Shown here: in pieces, positions 15,730 through 22,407 of the stretch
How positions within the stretch are numbered: position 1 is the first letter of the stretch
Layout: every line of letters begins with the position of its first letter
Source of the DNA: a virus
DNA length: 40,118 nt
Direction: 5' to 3' (one strand)
IMG/VR virus record: IMGVR_UViG_3300017713_000017
Coordinates: 1 to 40,118 of that record
Made by a program: the position numbers and the translations under genes
The notes under the pieces: generated by a model
What the model saw: only the letters and a program-made list of their open reading frames with translations
What the model was told of the DNA's origin: nothing
Databases searched by the model: none

Positions 15730-16266
15730 ATGTCATTTTTTCAAAACTTTCCTGTTATCCCATACGACTCCGAAGGTAATGGTGAATTAAAAGATGTAAC
15801 TAATATTTTAAGAAGAGTTGTGGTAAGAACAAAGGTAGAAGATAATACAGCTGTTTTTGATACTTACGATGTTAAAGAAGGTGAAACACCAGAAATGATA
15901 GCACACAAATTATATGGTGACATAAATCTACATTGGGTTATTTTACTATTTAATAAAGTAAAAGACAGATACCATGATTGGCCAATGACACAACAACAAT
16001 TTGATTTATACATGAAAGATAAGTATGGTATTGAAAATATTAGTGCAGTTCATCATTACGAAATTACTCAAGAGTCTGGTCATGGCAATATTAAAATAGA
16101 CGTTGGTACATCAAATACTTTATATCCAAGTGCAACTGCTATTACTAATTATGATTTTGAAGAAAAATTACAAAACGAAAGAAGAAGAATCAAACTATTA
16201 GACCCTAGATATGTAGATCAGTTTGTTGCAGAATTTAAAGAAAAAATATCAGAAACGGTGATTTAA
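15730..16266 (+). CDS. 53: Baseplate wedge gp53
   Basis: The N-terminal YDSEGNGELKDVTNILRRV and the LysM-like segment YDVKEGETPEMIAHKLYGD, followed by LHWVILLFNK, are hallmarks of T4 gp53. gp53 joins wedges into the six-fold baseplate through its LysM-like domain. Length 178 aa (T4: 196). It directly follows gp48 and is directly followed by the hub gene, so all are cotranslated. In T4 gp53 is next to gp4, and here gp4 is just across the divergent promoter. Confidence 0.9.
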   Translation: MSFFQNFPVIPYDSEGNGELKDVTNILRRVVVRTKVEDNTAVFDTYDVKEGETPEMIAHKLYGDINLHWVILLFNKVKDRYHDWPMTQQQFDLYMKDKYGIENISAVHHYEITQESGHGNIKIDVGTSNTLYPSATAITNYDFEEKLQNERRRIKLLDPRYVDQFVAEFKEKISETVI

Positions 16267-17679
16267 ATGAGTACGGTACAATATGCAGGTCAATTTGTAA
16301 TTGAGAAATGTGAATTAGTCACATCAGCAGGATTAGTCATTAATCTTAGTAGTTCTATTTTAGAAATCAATTTATTCGAAGACATTTATTCAAATGCATT
16401 AAAAGGTTCTATCCTTTGTTACGATACAAATAGTTTAATAACTAAAACACAAATTTTAGGACAAGATTATCTTAGATTAAAAATAACAACGCCAGGGTTT
16501 GAAAGCAATGATGTTGAGAAATGTTTTGATTTTACAGAAAATGTATTCTCTGTGTATAAAATTGGTGCAAGAAATGATTCATCGTTAAATGCTGAAGTTT
16601 TTGAATTATCGTTTATCTCACCAGAAGCATTGACTAATCTAAGAAAAAGAGTATCTAAAAGTCTAACTGGTAGTCCAAGTGAAATATTTGAAACACTTAT
16701 GAAAAGTGACTTTTCTATTAATACTTCTAAAAAACTTTATATTGAAGAAGCATCTGGTGTAAGAAAATATGTTGTTCCTAATATGCACCCATTTCAATTT
16801 ATACAGAGCATAGTAGAGGAGTCTGTATCTTCTAATTCACTAAGTCCTTTTTATGTTTTCTTTGAAAATACAAGAGGTTATCATTTTAGAACATTACAAA
16901 GTTTATATAATCAAGATACTAAAGGTGATTTTAATCTAGGTGACCCAGGCGAATTAGATGATGTTGGGTCTAAAGTAAAAGACATTGAAAAAGAATATCG
17001 TACTGTTCTTCAAGATGATTCAAATAACAATAGTGATATGTTAAAAAATATTGTTAGTGGTCTATTAGCAAACAAGTTAAGAACCCTTGATATTTTTAAT
17101 AAAAAGATAGAAACAAAAGAACATAATTATTTTGATGATTATAAAAAGTTTCCTAGAATTGAAAATTCTGATAAAGACAAACCAATATACAATGATGATG
17201 CTATTGAAGAAGATGGTTCAAGAATTTCAGACTACCCAGATACAAATATTCATCTGATACCATATCAAGTAGATGAAACAACAGGTGGTGATCCACTACA
17301 TTATAATAAAGAGACTGAAAGTTATAGTTATACAACTTCAACAGAAAAAGATTCTGTTCAATATCTAAAAGGTAAAATGGTTGAATTAGCAACAACACTT
17401 AGTCGTAATATGAAAGTAAACGGACACACAGCTCTTGCATGTGGTGATACAATTAATTTTACTAAACCAGATTTAACTGCCAAAGAAAATGGTTTTCTTG
17501 ATGAATTAGAATCAGGTAAGTATTTAATTACAGCTGCAAGACACATCTTTAGTACAATTAATAATAAACATGAAATGGTTATAACATGTAATAAAGATTC
17601 ACATCCTATTTCTAAAAAGAAAGATGGTTCTATCGTTAGAAGTAAATCAGTTCCAAAAGGTAAATTAATAGTAGAATGA
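16267..17679 (+). CDS. 27: Baseplate hub protein, gp27-like
   Basis: 470 aa protein starting MSTVQYAGQFVIEKCELVTS, with beta-rich domains and an HPFQFIQSIVEESVSSN block typical of phage hub proteins of the gp27/gpD type. GHTALACGDTINFT and GKYLITAARHIFS near the C-terminus form a hub-type small beta domain. The insertion 230-340 is polar and acidic. It forms the trimeric centre of the baseplate, through which DNA exits. No lysozyme domain (gp5) is attached. The next gene overlaps its stop by 4 bp. Confidence 0.78.
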   Translation: MSTVQYAGQFVIEKCELVTSAGLVINLSSSILEINLFEDIYSNALKGSILCYDTNSLITKTQILGQDYLRLKITTPGFESNDVEKCFDFTENVFSVYKIGARNDSSLNAEVFELSFISPEALTNLRKRVSKSLTGSPSEIFETLMKSDFSINTSKKLYIEEASGVRKYVVPNMHPFQFIQSIVEESVSSNSLSPFYVFFENTRGYHFRTLQSLYNQDTKGDFNLGDPGELDDVGSKVKDIEKEYRTVLQDDSNNNSDMLKNIVSGLLANKLRTLDIFNKKIETKEHNYFDDYKKFPRIENSDKDKPIYNDDAIEEDGSRISDYPDTNIHLIPYQVDETTGGDPLHYNKETESYSYTTSTEKDSVQYLKGKMVELATTLSRNMKVNGHTALACGDTINFTKPDLTAKENGFLDELESGKYLITAARHIFSTINNKHEMVITCNKDSHPISKKKDGSIVRSKSVPKGKLIVE

Positions 17680-17984
17680 TAAAATTATCAGACAATGCAT
17701 TTAAAAGATTAAAAGAGTTAAGTGAAAAAAATGATAATCAGTATGTTAGACTTGATGTCAAAGGTGGAGGTTGTGCAGGTTTTAATTATGAATGGTCTTT
17801 TACAAAAGAAGATCAAAGAAATGATTGTATAATTGATAATGTTCTTTTAGTAAGTAGAGATTACGAATTATATCTTATGGGTTTAGAATTAGATTATACT
17901 TATGATGATTTTGAATCTATGTTTAAATTTAACAATCCAAAAGCCACAAGTTCTTGTGGTTGTGGAACATCATTCGCTATATAA
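17676..17984 (+). CDS. A-type iron-sulfur carrier (HesB/IscA-like)
   Basis: A complete A-type carrier domain in 102 aa: DVKGGGCAGF with Cys33, and the C-terminal SSCGCG with Cys94 and Cys96, the three conserved cluster ligands. IscA/ErpA-type proteins hold Fe-S clusters or iron and deliver them to apoproteins. The gene is the last of the late baseplate operon and overlaps gp27 by 4 bp, so it is made with tail proteins and not with metabolic genes. It may mature an iron-containing virion part or repair host Fe-S enzymes late in infection. Confidence 0.9.
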   Translation: MIKLSDNAFKRLKELSEKNDNQYVRLDVKGGGCAGFNYEWSFTKEDQRNDCIIDNVLLVSRDYELYLMGLELDYTYDDFESMFKFNNPKATSSCGCGTSFAI

Positions 17985-18010
17985 AAAAAGGGCGACTTAA
18001 TAGCCGCCCC
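17983..18010 (-). terminator. Rho-independent terminator after the HTH gene
   Basis: Minus strand: GGGCG-GCTATTAAGTC-CGCCC hairpin (5 bp plus a 2 bp inner stem, loop ATTA) followed by TTTTTTT. It ends minus-strand transcription coming from 18303 before the convergent plus operon. Confidence 0.75.
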
Positions 18011-18017
18011 AATTCTC

Positions 18018-18038
18018 AATTTAGATAACTAAATTTTT
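18018..18038 (+). terminator. Weak plus-strand terminator after the IscA gene
   Basis: AATTTAG-ATAA-CTAAATT, a 7 bp AT-rich stem, followed by TTT. It lies 33 bases after the IscA stop and touches the end of the convergent HTH gene. Confidence 0.45.
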
Positions 18039-18303
18039 ATGCTGAGTATGCTACTTGTTTTCCAAGTACCTTGTTGATACCCGCAGCGATAATCGCTTTA
18101 GATGGTGTACCCACTCTGTATGAAACATGACCTGTTGATGTCTCGTTTTGATAGATCATCATGCCTTCGTTTCTCAATTTTCCAACCATTGCCGCTGGAG
18201 ATTTAAGATCAAATGTGTTTCTTAGAGTTTTCCAAGTCACAGCGTCACCCTTTGCAAAAAGGTTTCTGATTTTTGCAGTTTTGCTAAGTTTAGTTCTAGC
18301 CAT
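18037..18303 (-). CDS. Small winged-helix/HTH-like DNA-binding protein, 88 aa
   Basis: Begins MARTKLSKTAKIRNLFAKGD; the middle (VTWKTLRNTFDLKSPAAMVG, then KLRNEGMMIY) reads as helix-turn-helix plus a wing (GHVSYRVG). Very basic. I recall similar MARTKLSK proteins in marine phages. ATG at 18303 has AAAGGAACAATAATACT upstream; an alternative ATG at 18351 has its own site (GAAAGGACGG) and would add 16 residues. It has its own TAACCC-type promoter and is monocistronic, ending in a terminator. An inverted repeat around the promoter suggests autoregulation. Confidence 0.75.
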   Translation of the reverse strand: MARTKLSKTAKIRNLFAKGDAVTWKTLRNTFDLKSPAAMVGKLRNEGMMIYQNETSTGHVSYRVGTPSKAIIAAGINKVLGKQVAYSA

Positions 18304-18347
18304 AGTATTATTGTTCCTTTCATTGAACAGTTTAGTTATGAATGATA

Positions 18348-18396
18348 ACATGTGTTACCGTCCTTTCATTATTGTTAGGTACAGAATAACACATGT
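18348..18396. repeat. 10 bp inverted repeat around the HTH gene promoter
   Basis: ACATGTGTTA at 18348-18357 and TAACACATGT at 18387-18396 are perfect inverted copies, 29 bp apart. One abuts the -10, and the other lies in the leader beyond the predicted start, so they flank the transcription start. They look like operator half-sites. Confidence 0.6.
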
Positions 18397-18417
18397 CATC
18401 TAAGTTGTCAAGGGTTA
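18383..18417 (-). promoter_or_regulatory. Sigma70-like promoter with TAACCC box for the HTH gene
   Basis: Minus strand AATAACCC, TTGACA (18411-18406), 17 bp, TATTCT (18388-18383). Predicted +1 near 18376, giving a leader of about 73 bases to the ATG at 18303. Confidence 0.75.
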
Positions 18418-18421
18418 TTTT

Positions 18422-19324
18422 CTAACTATTTGCAAGTTTTTCAAAATAACTCATAGTGTCATCATTATCTGACCCCACTATATCTTGTGCCTTGACTTCA
18501 GGTGCCTGAGCCATTGCAGTTTGAGGATTATTGTCAGGTTGACTTACCTCATCCTTTAATGATTCTTGCACATTCCCCACAGTAGTGGTACCTGAAAGAA
18601 CAATATCCATTCTTTTTTGCAACTCTTCATAAGACTTGAAATTAGATGCATTTGTAAATTCAGACAGAGCGTATGCCTTTTGACATATCTCTTCTACCTT
18701 TGATTCATCCTCAGAGAGTTTTGAAGTTGCTTCAAATTCCGATTTATCGTAATTCCAATAACCATCTACTTTTCTAATCTTCAATTTGAAGTTAGCACCA
18801 GTAAAGGGGTCAAAGGGATTAATCGGTGTTTCATCTTGAAACTCTGGTTGCATTGCAGCCAAAAGTTTATCATAAATTTTCTTACCATATTTGTATAAGA
18901 AAACCTTACCTTCGTTCTCTGGGTGTTTGGGGTCACTCACTACATAAACATTAGAGTAGTATGATAACTTTCTCTTTTGTTTACGAGCAATCTCTTTGTC
19001 AGACTCTAGACCAGTATTCCATAGTTTAGAGTTATATTCAGATACAGGGTCTTTCTGATTAACAGTAGTTCTTGAATTTTCAATATACCACTGACCAGTT
19101 GGACCTTGAAACGCATGAGAATACATTTTAACCCATGGCAATTCTTCACCATGCACGGCAGGTAGAAATCTAAGCACAGCATAACCGTTACCAGATTTAT
19201 CTAGTTCGCCTTTCCAAATTCTCTCGTCTGTATATGATTTTTTATCAGTTGGTGCTTTCTCTGACGCTACTGCACCAAGTAGTTTGTCTAAACTATTTTT
19301 AGACCTTATGTTATCGATTGACAT
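18422..19324 (-). CDS. 32: Single-stranded DNA-binding protein gp32
   Basis: Typical T4 gp32 layout in 300 aa: a basic N-terminal B region (SIDNIRSKNSLDKLL), a core beginning with DERIWKGELDKSGNGYAVLR, and a long linker ending in an acidic tail (SDNDDTMSYFEKLA). gp32 coats single strands at the phage fork and recruits gp59 and the polymerase. The core's usual zinc ligands (His-Cys cluster) are not obvious: I see no CxxxxxxxxxxxxC-x2-C pattern, so it may lack zinc, as in other marine homologues. Gene order gp33-gp59-(one gene)-gp32 follows T4. Confidence 0.9.
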   Translation of the reverse strand: MSIDNIRSKNSLDKLLGAVASEKAPTDKKSYTDERIWKGELDKSGNGYAVLRFLPAVHGEELPWVKMYSHAFQGPTGQWYIENSRTTVNQKDPVSEYNSKLWNTGLESDKEIARKQKRKLSYYSNVYVVSDPKHPENEGKVFLYKYGKKIYDKLLAAMQPEFQDETPINPFDPFTGANFKLKIRKVDGYWNYDKSEFEATSKLSEDESKVEEICQKAYALSEFTNASNFKSYEELQKRMDIVLSGTTTVGNVQESLKDEVSQPDNNPQTAMAQAPEVKAQDIVGSDNDDTMSYFEKLANS

Positions 19325-19357
19325 TTTATTGTCTCCTTATGTTATCGTATGTTATCG
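19304..19357 (-). repeat. Three copies of CGATAACATA around the gp32 start
   Basis: Minus-strand copies lie at 19357-19348, 19347-19338 and 19316-19307. The first two are exact 10 bp tandem copies ending the upstream gene; the second is fused to the ribosome site (CGATAACATAAGG). The third, with the same 13 bases CGATAACATAAGG, forms codons 4-7 of gp32. This may be a translational operator for gp32. Confidence 0.65.
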
Positions 19358-20064
19358 TATGTTTTAAATTCCACATTAGGGCAATCTGCAATACGGCTCT
19401 TCTCAATGTATTTAAAATCATTATTAACCCAGGTAAACTTAACATTAGAAAATTCTCTAAATGTCAAATATAACTGTTGTCGCCAGTCATGAGGATTGCG
19501 TCCCTCTGCTTCTTTGGGTAGATAAAACTTACTACCCTTGTATATGTTATTTATACGTTCACCATTACTATAATTTGCAATGTCAAACCCAAACATATAC
19601 ACTTCTCTACATGCACCATCTTGACAAGCAAGATGCACCGCAGTGGTTCCAGCACCCCATTCTTTAGGGTCTGTAATCGGCATGATCATGTCTTCTTCAT
19701 TTGGATAAATGACATGAAGACCTAATTCTTTTTTTACTTTATCTTTTTCTCTACTAGAACCATTTACTACCATTTGTCCTTTATCTTTACCATAGTAATA
19801 TATGTTCTCTTCTTTAAAACCTTTACACAATTCTTCTTTTACATTAATGTCTGATGGTAATACATTCCAATCACTAAAGTAACATTGATGTCTTCTTGCA
19901 TAACCTGATTCAATAATTTCACCTTGTATTCCATAATCAACTGCAACTAGATTATCTACTTCATGATCTCTGTAGATTGCATTACAACCCCAAGATACAC
20001 CATCCATTCTAGCAACACCATATCCTATACGAGATTGTCCGTTTCCGTATATGTAATGTTTCAT
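19342..20064 (-). CDS. Conserved phage protein, Rossmann/glycosyltransferase-like, 240 aa
   Basis: Starts MKHYIYGNGQSRIGYGVARM, with WGCNAIYRDHEVDNLVAVDY following. The G-N-G-x-S-R loop and GCNAIYRD look like DUF115/sialyltransferase-type nucleotide-sugar-binding folds, where GNG/GxGPS and a 'GxN' pair hold the donor. A second conserved part is YMFGFDIAN. Function unknown. It lies between gp59 and gp32, where T4 has no gene; its stop is inside the repeats that precede gp32. Confidence 0.65.
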   Translation of the reverse strand: MKHYIYGNGQSRIGYGVARMDGVSWGCNAIYRDHEVDNLVAVDYGIQGEIIESGYARRHQCYFSDWNVLPSDINVKEELCKGFKEENIYYYGKDKGQMVVNGSSREKDKVKKELGLHVIYPNEEDMIMPITDPKEWGAGTTAVHLACQDGACREVYMFGFDIANYSNGERINNIYKGSKFYLPKEAEGRNPHDWRQQLYLTFREFSNVKFTWVNNDFKYIEKSRIADCPNVEFKTYDNIR

Positions 20065-20621
20065 TGAATCACTTTCATTAGAGCTACTTTACACTTTTTC
20101 GTATCTATTGTCAAGAGCTTTTTGTACTTTTTTATCATTTTTTTATGGTCTTTCCATATTATATCAGAATCATCCCAATCTTTGATATATCCAACTAAAT
20201 CGTCTAGAATTACCATGGTTTCTATTGATATTCTTTTTCCTAGATATTCTTTTAATAGTATAGGATGTTGATCTTCCCACTTAAATAACTCTTCAAATCG
20301 ATCTGCAAATGGTGTTATCTCATTTGTTAGATTATATGTTAAAGATTGTATTCTTTTCTTCCAATTCAAATAATTGTCTTCATTAAAATTTTTAACATAA
20401 CCATTTTTGTCTGCTAAGAAATTTGATATGATATAATTTTCTACGTCTTTTTTATCTTTATACTTCCTAGCAATCCTTGCAAAAAATATCCTGTCGTTTC
20501 TTTTATAGAAAGACATTTTCTTAGTTTTGGTTTTTCCAGCGTACTTATGATAATCATAACCTTCTCTAGAGAAGTGTGCCTTAATTGCACAATACATCAT
20601 ATAAACTTCAACGGGTTCCAT
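20061..20621 (-). CDS. 59: Helicase loader gp59
   Basis: The pattern matches T4 gp59: VYMMYCAIKAHFSREGYDYHK at the N-terminus (T4: VYKLYLMIKQHMNGKYDVIKY), then KRNDRIFFARIARKYK, NYIISNFLADKNGY, and a C-terminal half with IWKDHKKMIKKYKKLLTIDT (T4: VWNNYSIKLKAYRKILNIDS). gp59 binds gp32 and forked DNA to load the gp41 helicase. All-helical and basic, 186 aa (T4: 217). It overlaps both neighbours by 1-4 bp, in the T4 order 33-59. Confidence 0.9.
   Translation of the reverse strand: MEPVEVYMMYCAIKAHFSREGYDYHKYAGKTKTKKMSFYKRNDRIFFARIARKYKDKKDVENYIISNFLADKNGYVKNFNEDNYLNWKKRIQSLTYNLTNEITPFADRFEELFKWEDQHPILLKEYLGKRISIETMVILDDLVGYIKDWDDSDIIWKDHKKMIKKYKKLLTIDTKKCKVALMKVIQ
20086..20114 (-). promoter_or_regulatory. 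Candidate promoter before gene 19342-20064/gp32
   Basis: TTGACA (20114-20109), 17 bp, TAAAGT (20091-20086); predicted start about 20079, just before the ATG at 20064. Inside the gp59 C-terminal codons. The -10 is poor (4 of 6), so support is moderate. Confidence 0.4.
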
Positions 20622-20860
20622 TAATCGATAGGTAGTTTTCCTTTGCCTTCTACATCGCTTGAGATTAATCTTAATTCTCTTGCGTTTGCTTCTATTTTTG
20701 ATTTTAATGCCTTAGTAATTAACTTTGCTACTGTTTCTATTTCTATTTCATTTGATTCACAATAATGTGTTACTGCGTCCAAGTGATTAATTCCCTTTTC
20801 TACAGCCATTTGTTCTATCTGTAGTGAAAATGTTTTTGGTGTAATTTTAAATAAACTCAT
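20621..20860 (-). CDS. 33: Late transcription co-activator gp33
   Basis: 79 aa, containing NHLDAVTHYCESNEIEIETV and KALKSKIEANARELRLI. This is the T4 gp33 core pattern (DAVxxYCExNxIExET...K.K.EARxL). gp33 binds the RNA polymerase flap and links the sliding clamp to late promoters with gp55. The C-terminus carries a hydrophobic end (GKLPID) comparable to the clamp-binding tail. Its presence agrees with the TATAAATA late promoters in the window. It starts just after the tmRNA coding piece. Confidence 0.88.
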   Translation of the reverse strand: MSLFKITPKTFSLQIEQMAVEKGINHLDAVTHYCESNEIEIETVAKLITKALKSKIEANARELRLISSDVEGKGKLPID

Positions 20861-20932
20861 TAATAATCCTATAAAGTGGCAAGTTTCTGTTGCCAGGTAC
20901 TTGCCGACCCCGACTGTTAATTACGCTAGCAA

Positions 20933-20962
20933 TTAGGCAGCCATTGCAAAATTATTGTTTGC
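20933..20962 (-). other. tmRNA proteolysis tag frame
   Basis: Ten codons, GCA AAC AAT AAT TTT GCA ATG GCT GCC TAA, encode ANNNFAMAA. Start A-N-(D/N)-N-F and the hydrophobic-Ala-Ala end match bacterial SsrA tags recognised by ClpXP. With the alanine from charged tmRNA, the peptide added is ten residues. Confidence 0.92.
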
Positions 20963-21035
20963 ACTTATGGTTGTGAATACTCGGGTAAGATACTCGTCAG
21001 CAGTCGAAACCTATTTCACCCCCATCCTAACCACA

Positions 21036-21167
21036 CTACTTACAAAGGTCTTCATACTTAGTGGTATGTACTCTATGTTGAGATAAATCTCTACCAAGAT
21101 AACCTGGTATTTGTTTTTCTTTTTTTGTCAAGAAATTATTGAATACATTTTTAAACCATTTTAGCAT
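21036..21167 (-). CDS. 43 aa protein gene nested between the tmRNA halves
   Basis: The ATG at 21167 has a perfect-looking ribosome site (AAGGAGTCTTAA). The product starts MLKWFKNVFNNFLTKKEKQI and ends with HTTKYEDLCK, amphipathic basic helix first, then IPGYLGRDLSQHRV. The frame starts 29 bases after the acceptor CCA and stops 12 bases before the 5' half, so it exactly fills the intervening segment that normally is removed. If translated, mRNA and tmRNA precursor are one transcript. No family recognised. Confidence 0.65.
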   Translation of the reverse strand: MLKWFKNVFNNFLTKKEKQIPGYLGRDLSQHRVHTTKYEDLCK

Positions 21168-21264
21168 TTAAGACTCCTTAATGTGTTTAGGATGATGGTG
21201 GAGGTGGAGGGTATCGCACCCTCGTCCTAACTAATTTTTTACAAACCGTCATCGAATTCAACTA

Positions 21265-21302
21265 TATTTATAACATAGTTCGAAAGCAATGTCAAGGGTT
21301 AA
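21265..21302 (-). promoter_or_regulatory. tmRNA promoter with combined early and late signals
   Basis: Minus strand: TTAACCC, TTGACA (21295-21290), 17 bp, TATAAA (21272-21267). The -10 is part of TATAAATA (21272-21265), the exact T4 late octamer. Predicted +1 near 21260-21258, about 20-30 bases before the acceptor domain. The TTAACCC box overlaps the rubrerythrin stop codon. Confidence 0.85.
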
Positions 21303-21727
21303 CTTGAGCCTTCTAAGTATGCATCTAAAGTTTTTTGAAACTTACCAGCATGTGACTTCTCTGCCTTTGCTAGTGTTTCAAACCAATCTGCAATTTCATC
21401 AAAACCCTCTTCTCTAGCAGTTCTTGCCATACCTGGGTACATATCAGTGTACTCATGTATTTCACCTTTGATTGCTGAATTTAAATTTTGTTTAGTATCA
21501 CCCATTGGTTCATTAGTTGCTGGGTCACCCACTTCTTCTAAGTATTCTAAATGACCATGAGCATGACCAGTTTCACCTTCTGCTGTTGATCTGAATACTT
21601 GTGCTACTTCGTTAGCGCCTTCAATGTCTGCCTTTTGAGCAAAGTACAAGTATCTTCTATTTGCTTCTGATTCACCTTGAAATGCGGCTCTTAAATTATC
21701 TTTTGTTTTACTATCTTTTAGTTCCAT
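21299..21727 (-). CDS. Rubrerythrin-like diiron protein
   Basis: A 142 aa ferritin-like four-helix bundle with the diiron ligands of rubrerythrin: E in [11 protein letters not shown] in [12 protein letters not shown] in KGEIHEY and E..H in [10 protein letters not shown]. Opening [20 protein letters not shown] is typical. Rubrerythrins reduce peroxide. The C-terminal rubredoxin electron-donor domain is absent, so it needs an outside donor or works as a sulerythrin-type protein. It may protect the infected cell from peroxide; marine SAR11 cells live fully aerobic. It sits between a nuclease and the tmRNA. Confidence 0.9.
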   Translation of the reverse strand: MELKDSKTKDNLRAAFQGESEANRRYLYFAQKADIEGANEVAQVFRSTAEGETGHAHGHLEYLEEVGDPATNEPMGDTKQNLNSAIKGEIHEYTDMYPGMARTAREEGFDEIADWFETLAKAEKSHAGKFQKTLDAYLEGSS

Positions 21728-21729
21728 AT

Positions 21730-22392
21730 TTACCTTTCGCTATTAAATGCCTCAATTGCTTCTGTCAATTTTGGCAAGTAGTCATGTTTTTGTTTTACAA
21801 ACTCTTGTACTTCACCATCAGATGTAACTACTAAGATTACAATTTGATCGATAGGTGTACCCGTTTGTTCTTCATACATTTCTGCATAAGCAGATGTTTG
21901 AATATAGTAATTCTCGTTATACTCTTCTTTTCTAGGTTTAGTAGAGGTCTTGAAATCTATAATTGATAGTTTGCCATTGTATTCTGCAATACAATCTACA
22001 CGACCAGCAACTTTATATTTGTCTGACCACAAGCCAGCTTCTTGAAAATGAATGTTATTAATATTGTTTAATGCCTGAGTTTTTAGTTGTCCGAATAAAC
22101 AATATGCGAGAAAGTCTTTTTTGTGTTTATCATCATCAAACTCATTGTTTAAATAATCTTCACACATATGGTGTACTTTTGTTCCACGATTTGCAGCTGT
22201 CCTTGCAATGTGATTAGCAACATCTTCGCCAACACGTTTACGCCATTCCATTAGACCTTGTTTTGATCTACTAGATAATACTGTTGTGATTGAGGGATAC
22301 TTGTTACCTTCTGGTGTAACGTAGAATCTTTTCTTATCAATATTTACAGTTTCAAGTTTTGGTATCTCTACCGTAGTCACATGATTAAACAT
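21730..22392 (-). CDS. PD-(D/E)XK exonuclease, RecB/Cas4-like
   Basis: AGRVDCIAEYNGKLSIIDFKT in the second half carries the RecB-type nuclease core: D in VDCI, then D-F-K in IIDFKT, followed by a QTSAYAEMYEEQTG helix with the Gln-Tyr pair. An N-terminal SITTVLSSR and an E/H-bearing helix complete the fold. At 220 aa it is a stand-alone domain, frequent in marine T4-like phages where it is called an exonuclease. The role is likely degradation or processing of DNA ends. No Cas4 cysteine cluster is seen. Confidence 0.85.
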   Translation of the reverse strand: MFNHVTTVEIPKLETVNIDKKRFYVTPEGNKYPSITTVLSSRSKQGLMEWRKRVGEDVANHIARTAANRGTKVHHMCEDYLNNEFDDDKHKKDFLAYCLFGQLKTQALNNINNIHFQEAGLWSDKYKVAGRVDCIAEYNGKLSIIDFKTSTKPRKEEYNENYYIQTSAYAEMYEEQTGTPIDQIVILVVTSDGEVQEFVKQKHDYLPKLTEAIEAFNSER

Positions 22393-22407
22393 AATGTACC
22401 CTTTTAA

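Larger units (their letters stand above)
20878..21250 (-). ncRNA. ssrA: Circularly permuted two-piece tmRNA
   Basis: On the minus strand the acceptor half comes first: T stem-loop GAGGG-TGCGATA-CCCTC, then CACCTCC-A-CCA ending at 21196 (CCA encoded). After an intervening segment the 5' half begins at 21023 with GGGGGTGAAATAGG. GGGGGTG pairs with CACCTCC in a 7 bp acceptor stem whose third pair is G-U, the alanine identity pair. The tag frame, 20962-20933, reads ANNNFAMAA-stop, with GCA as resume codon and an AMAA degradation end. A 7 bp hairpin (GGCAAGT/ACTTGCC, 20878-20905) follows. Limits of the outer ends are approximate. This permuted order is known in alphaproteobacteria and some cyanobacteria. 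Confidence 0.93.

Noticed and set aside
19548-19555. TATAAATA (late promoter) inside gene 19342-20064
   Set aside because: More than 200 bases before gp32 and within coding sequence; a random match is likely in AT-rich DNA.
21127-21132. TTGACA inside the 43 aa nested gene as a separate promoter for the tmRNA coding half
   Set aside because: No -10-like sequence at 16-18 bp downstream.
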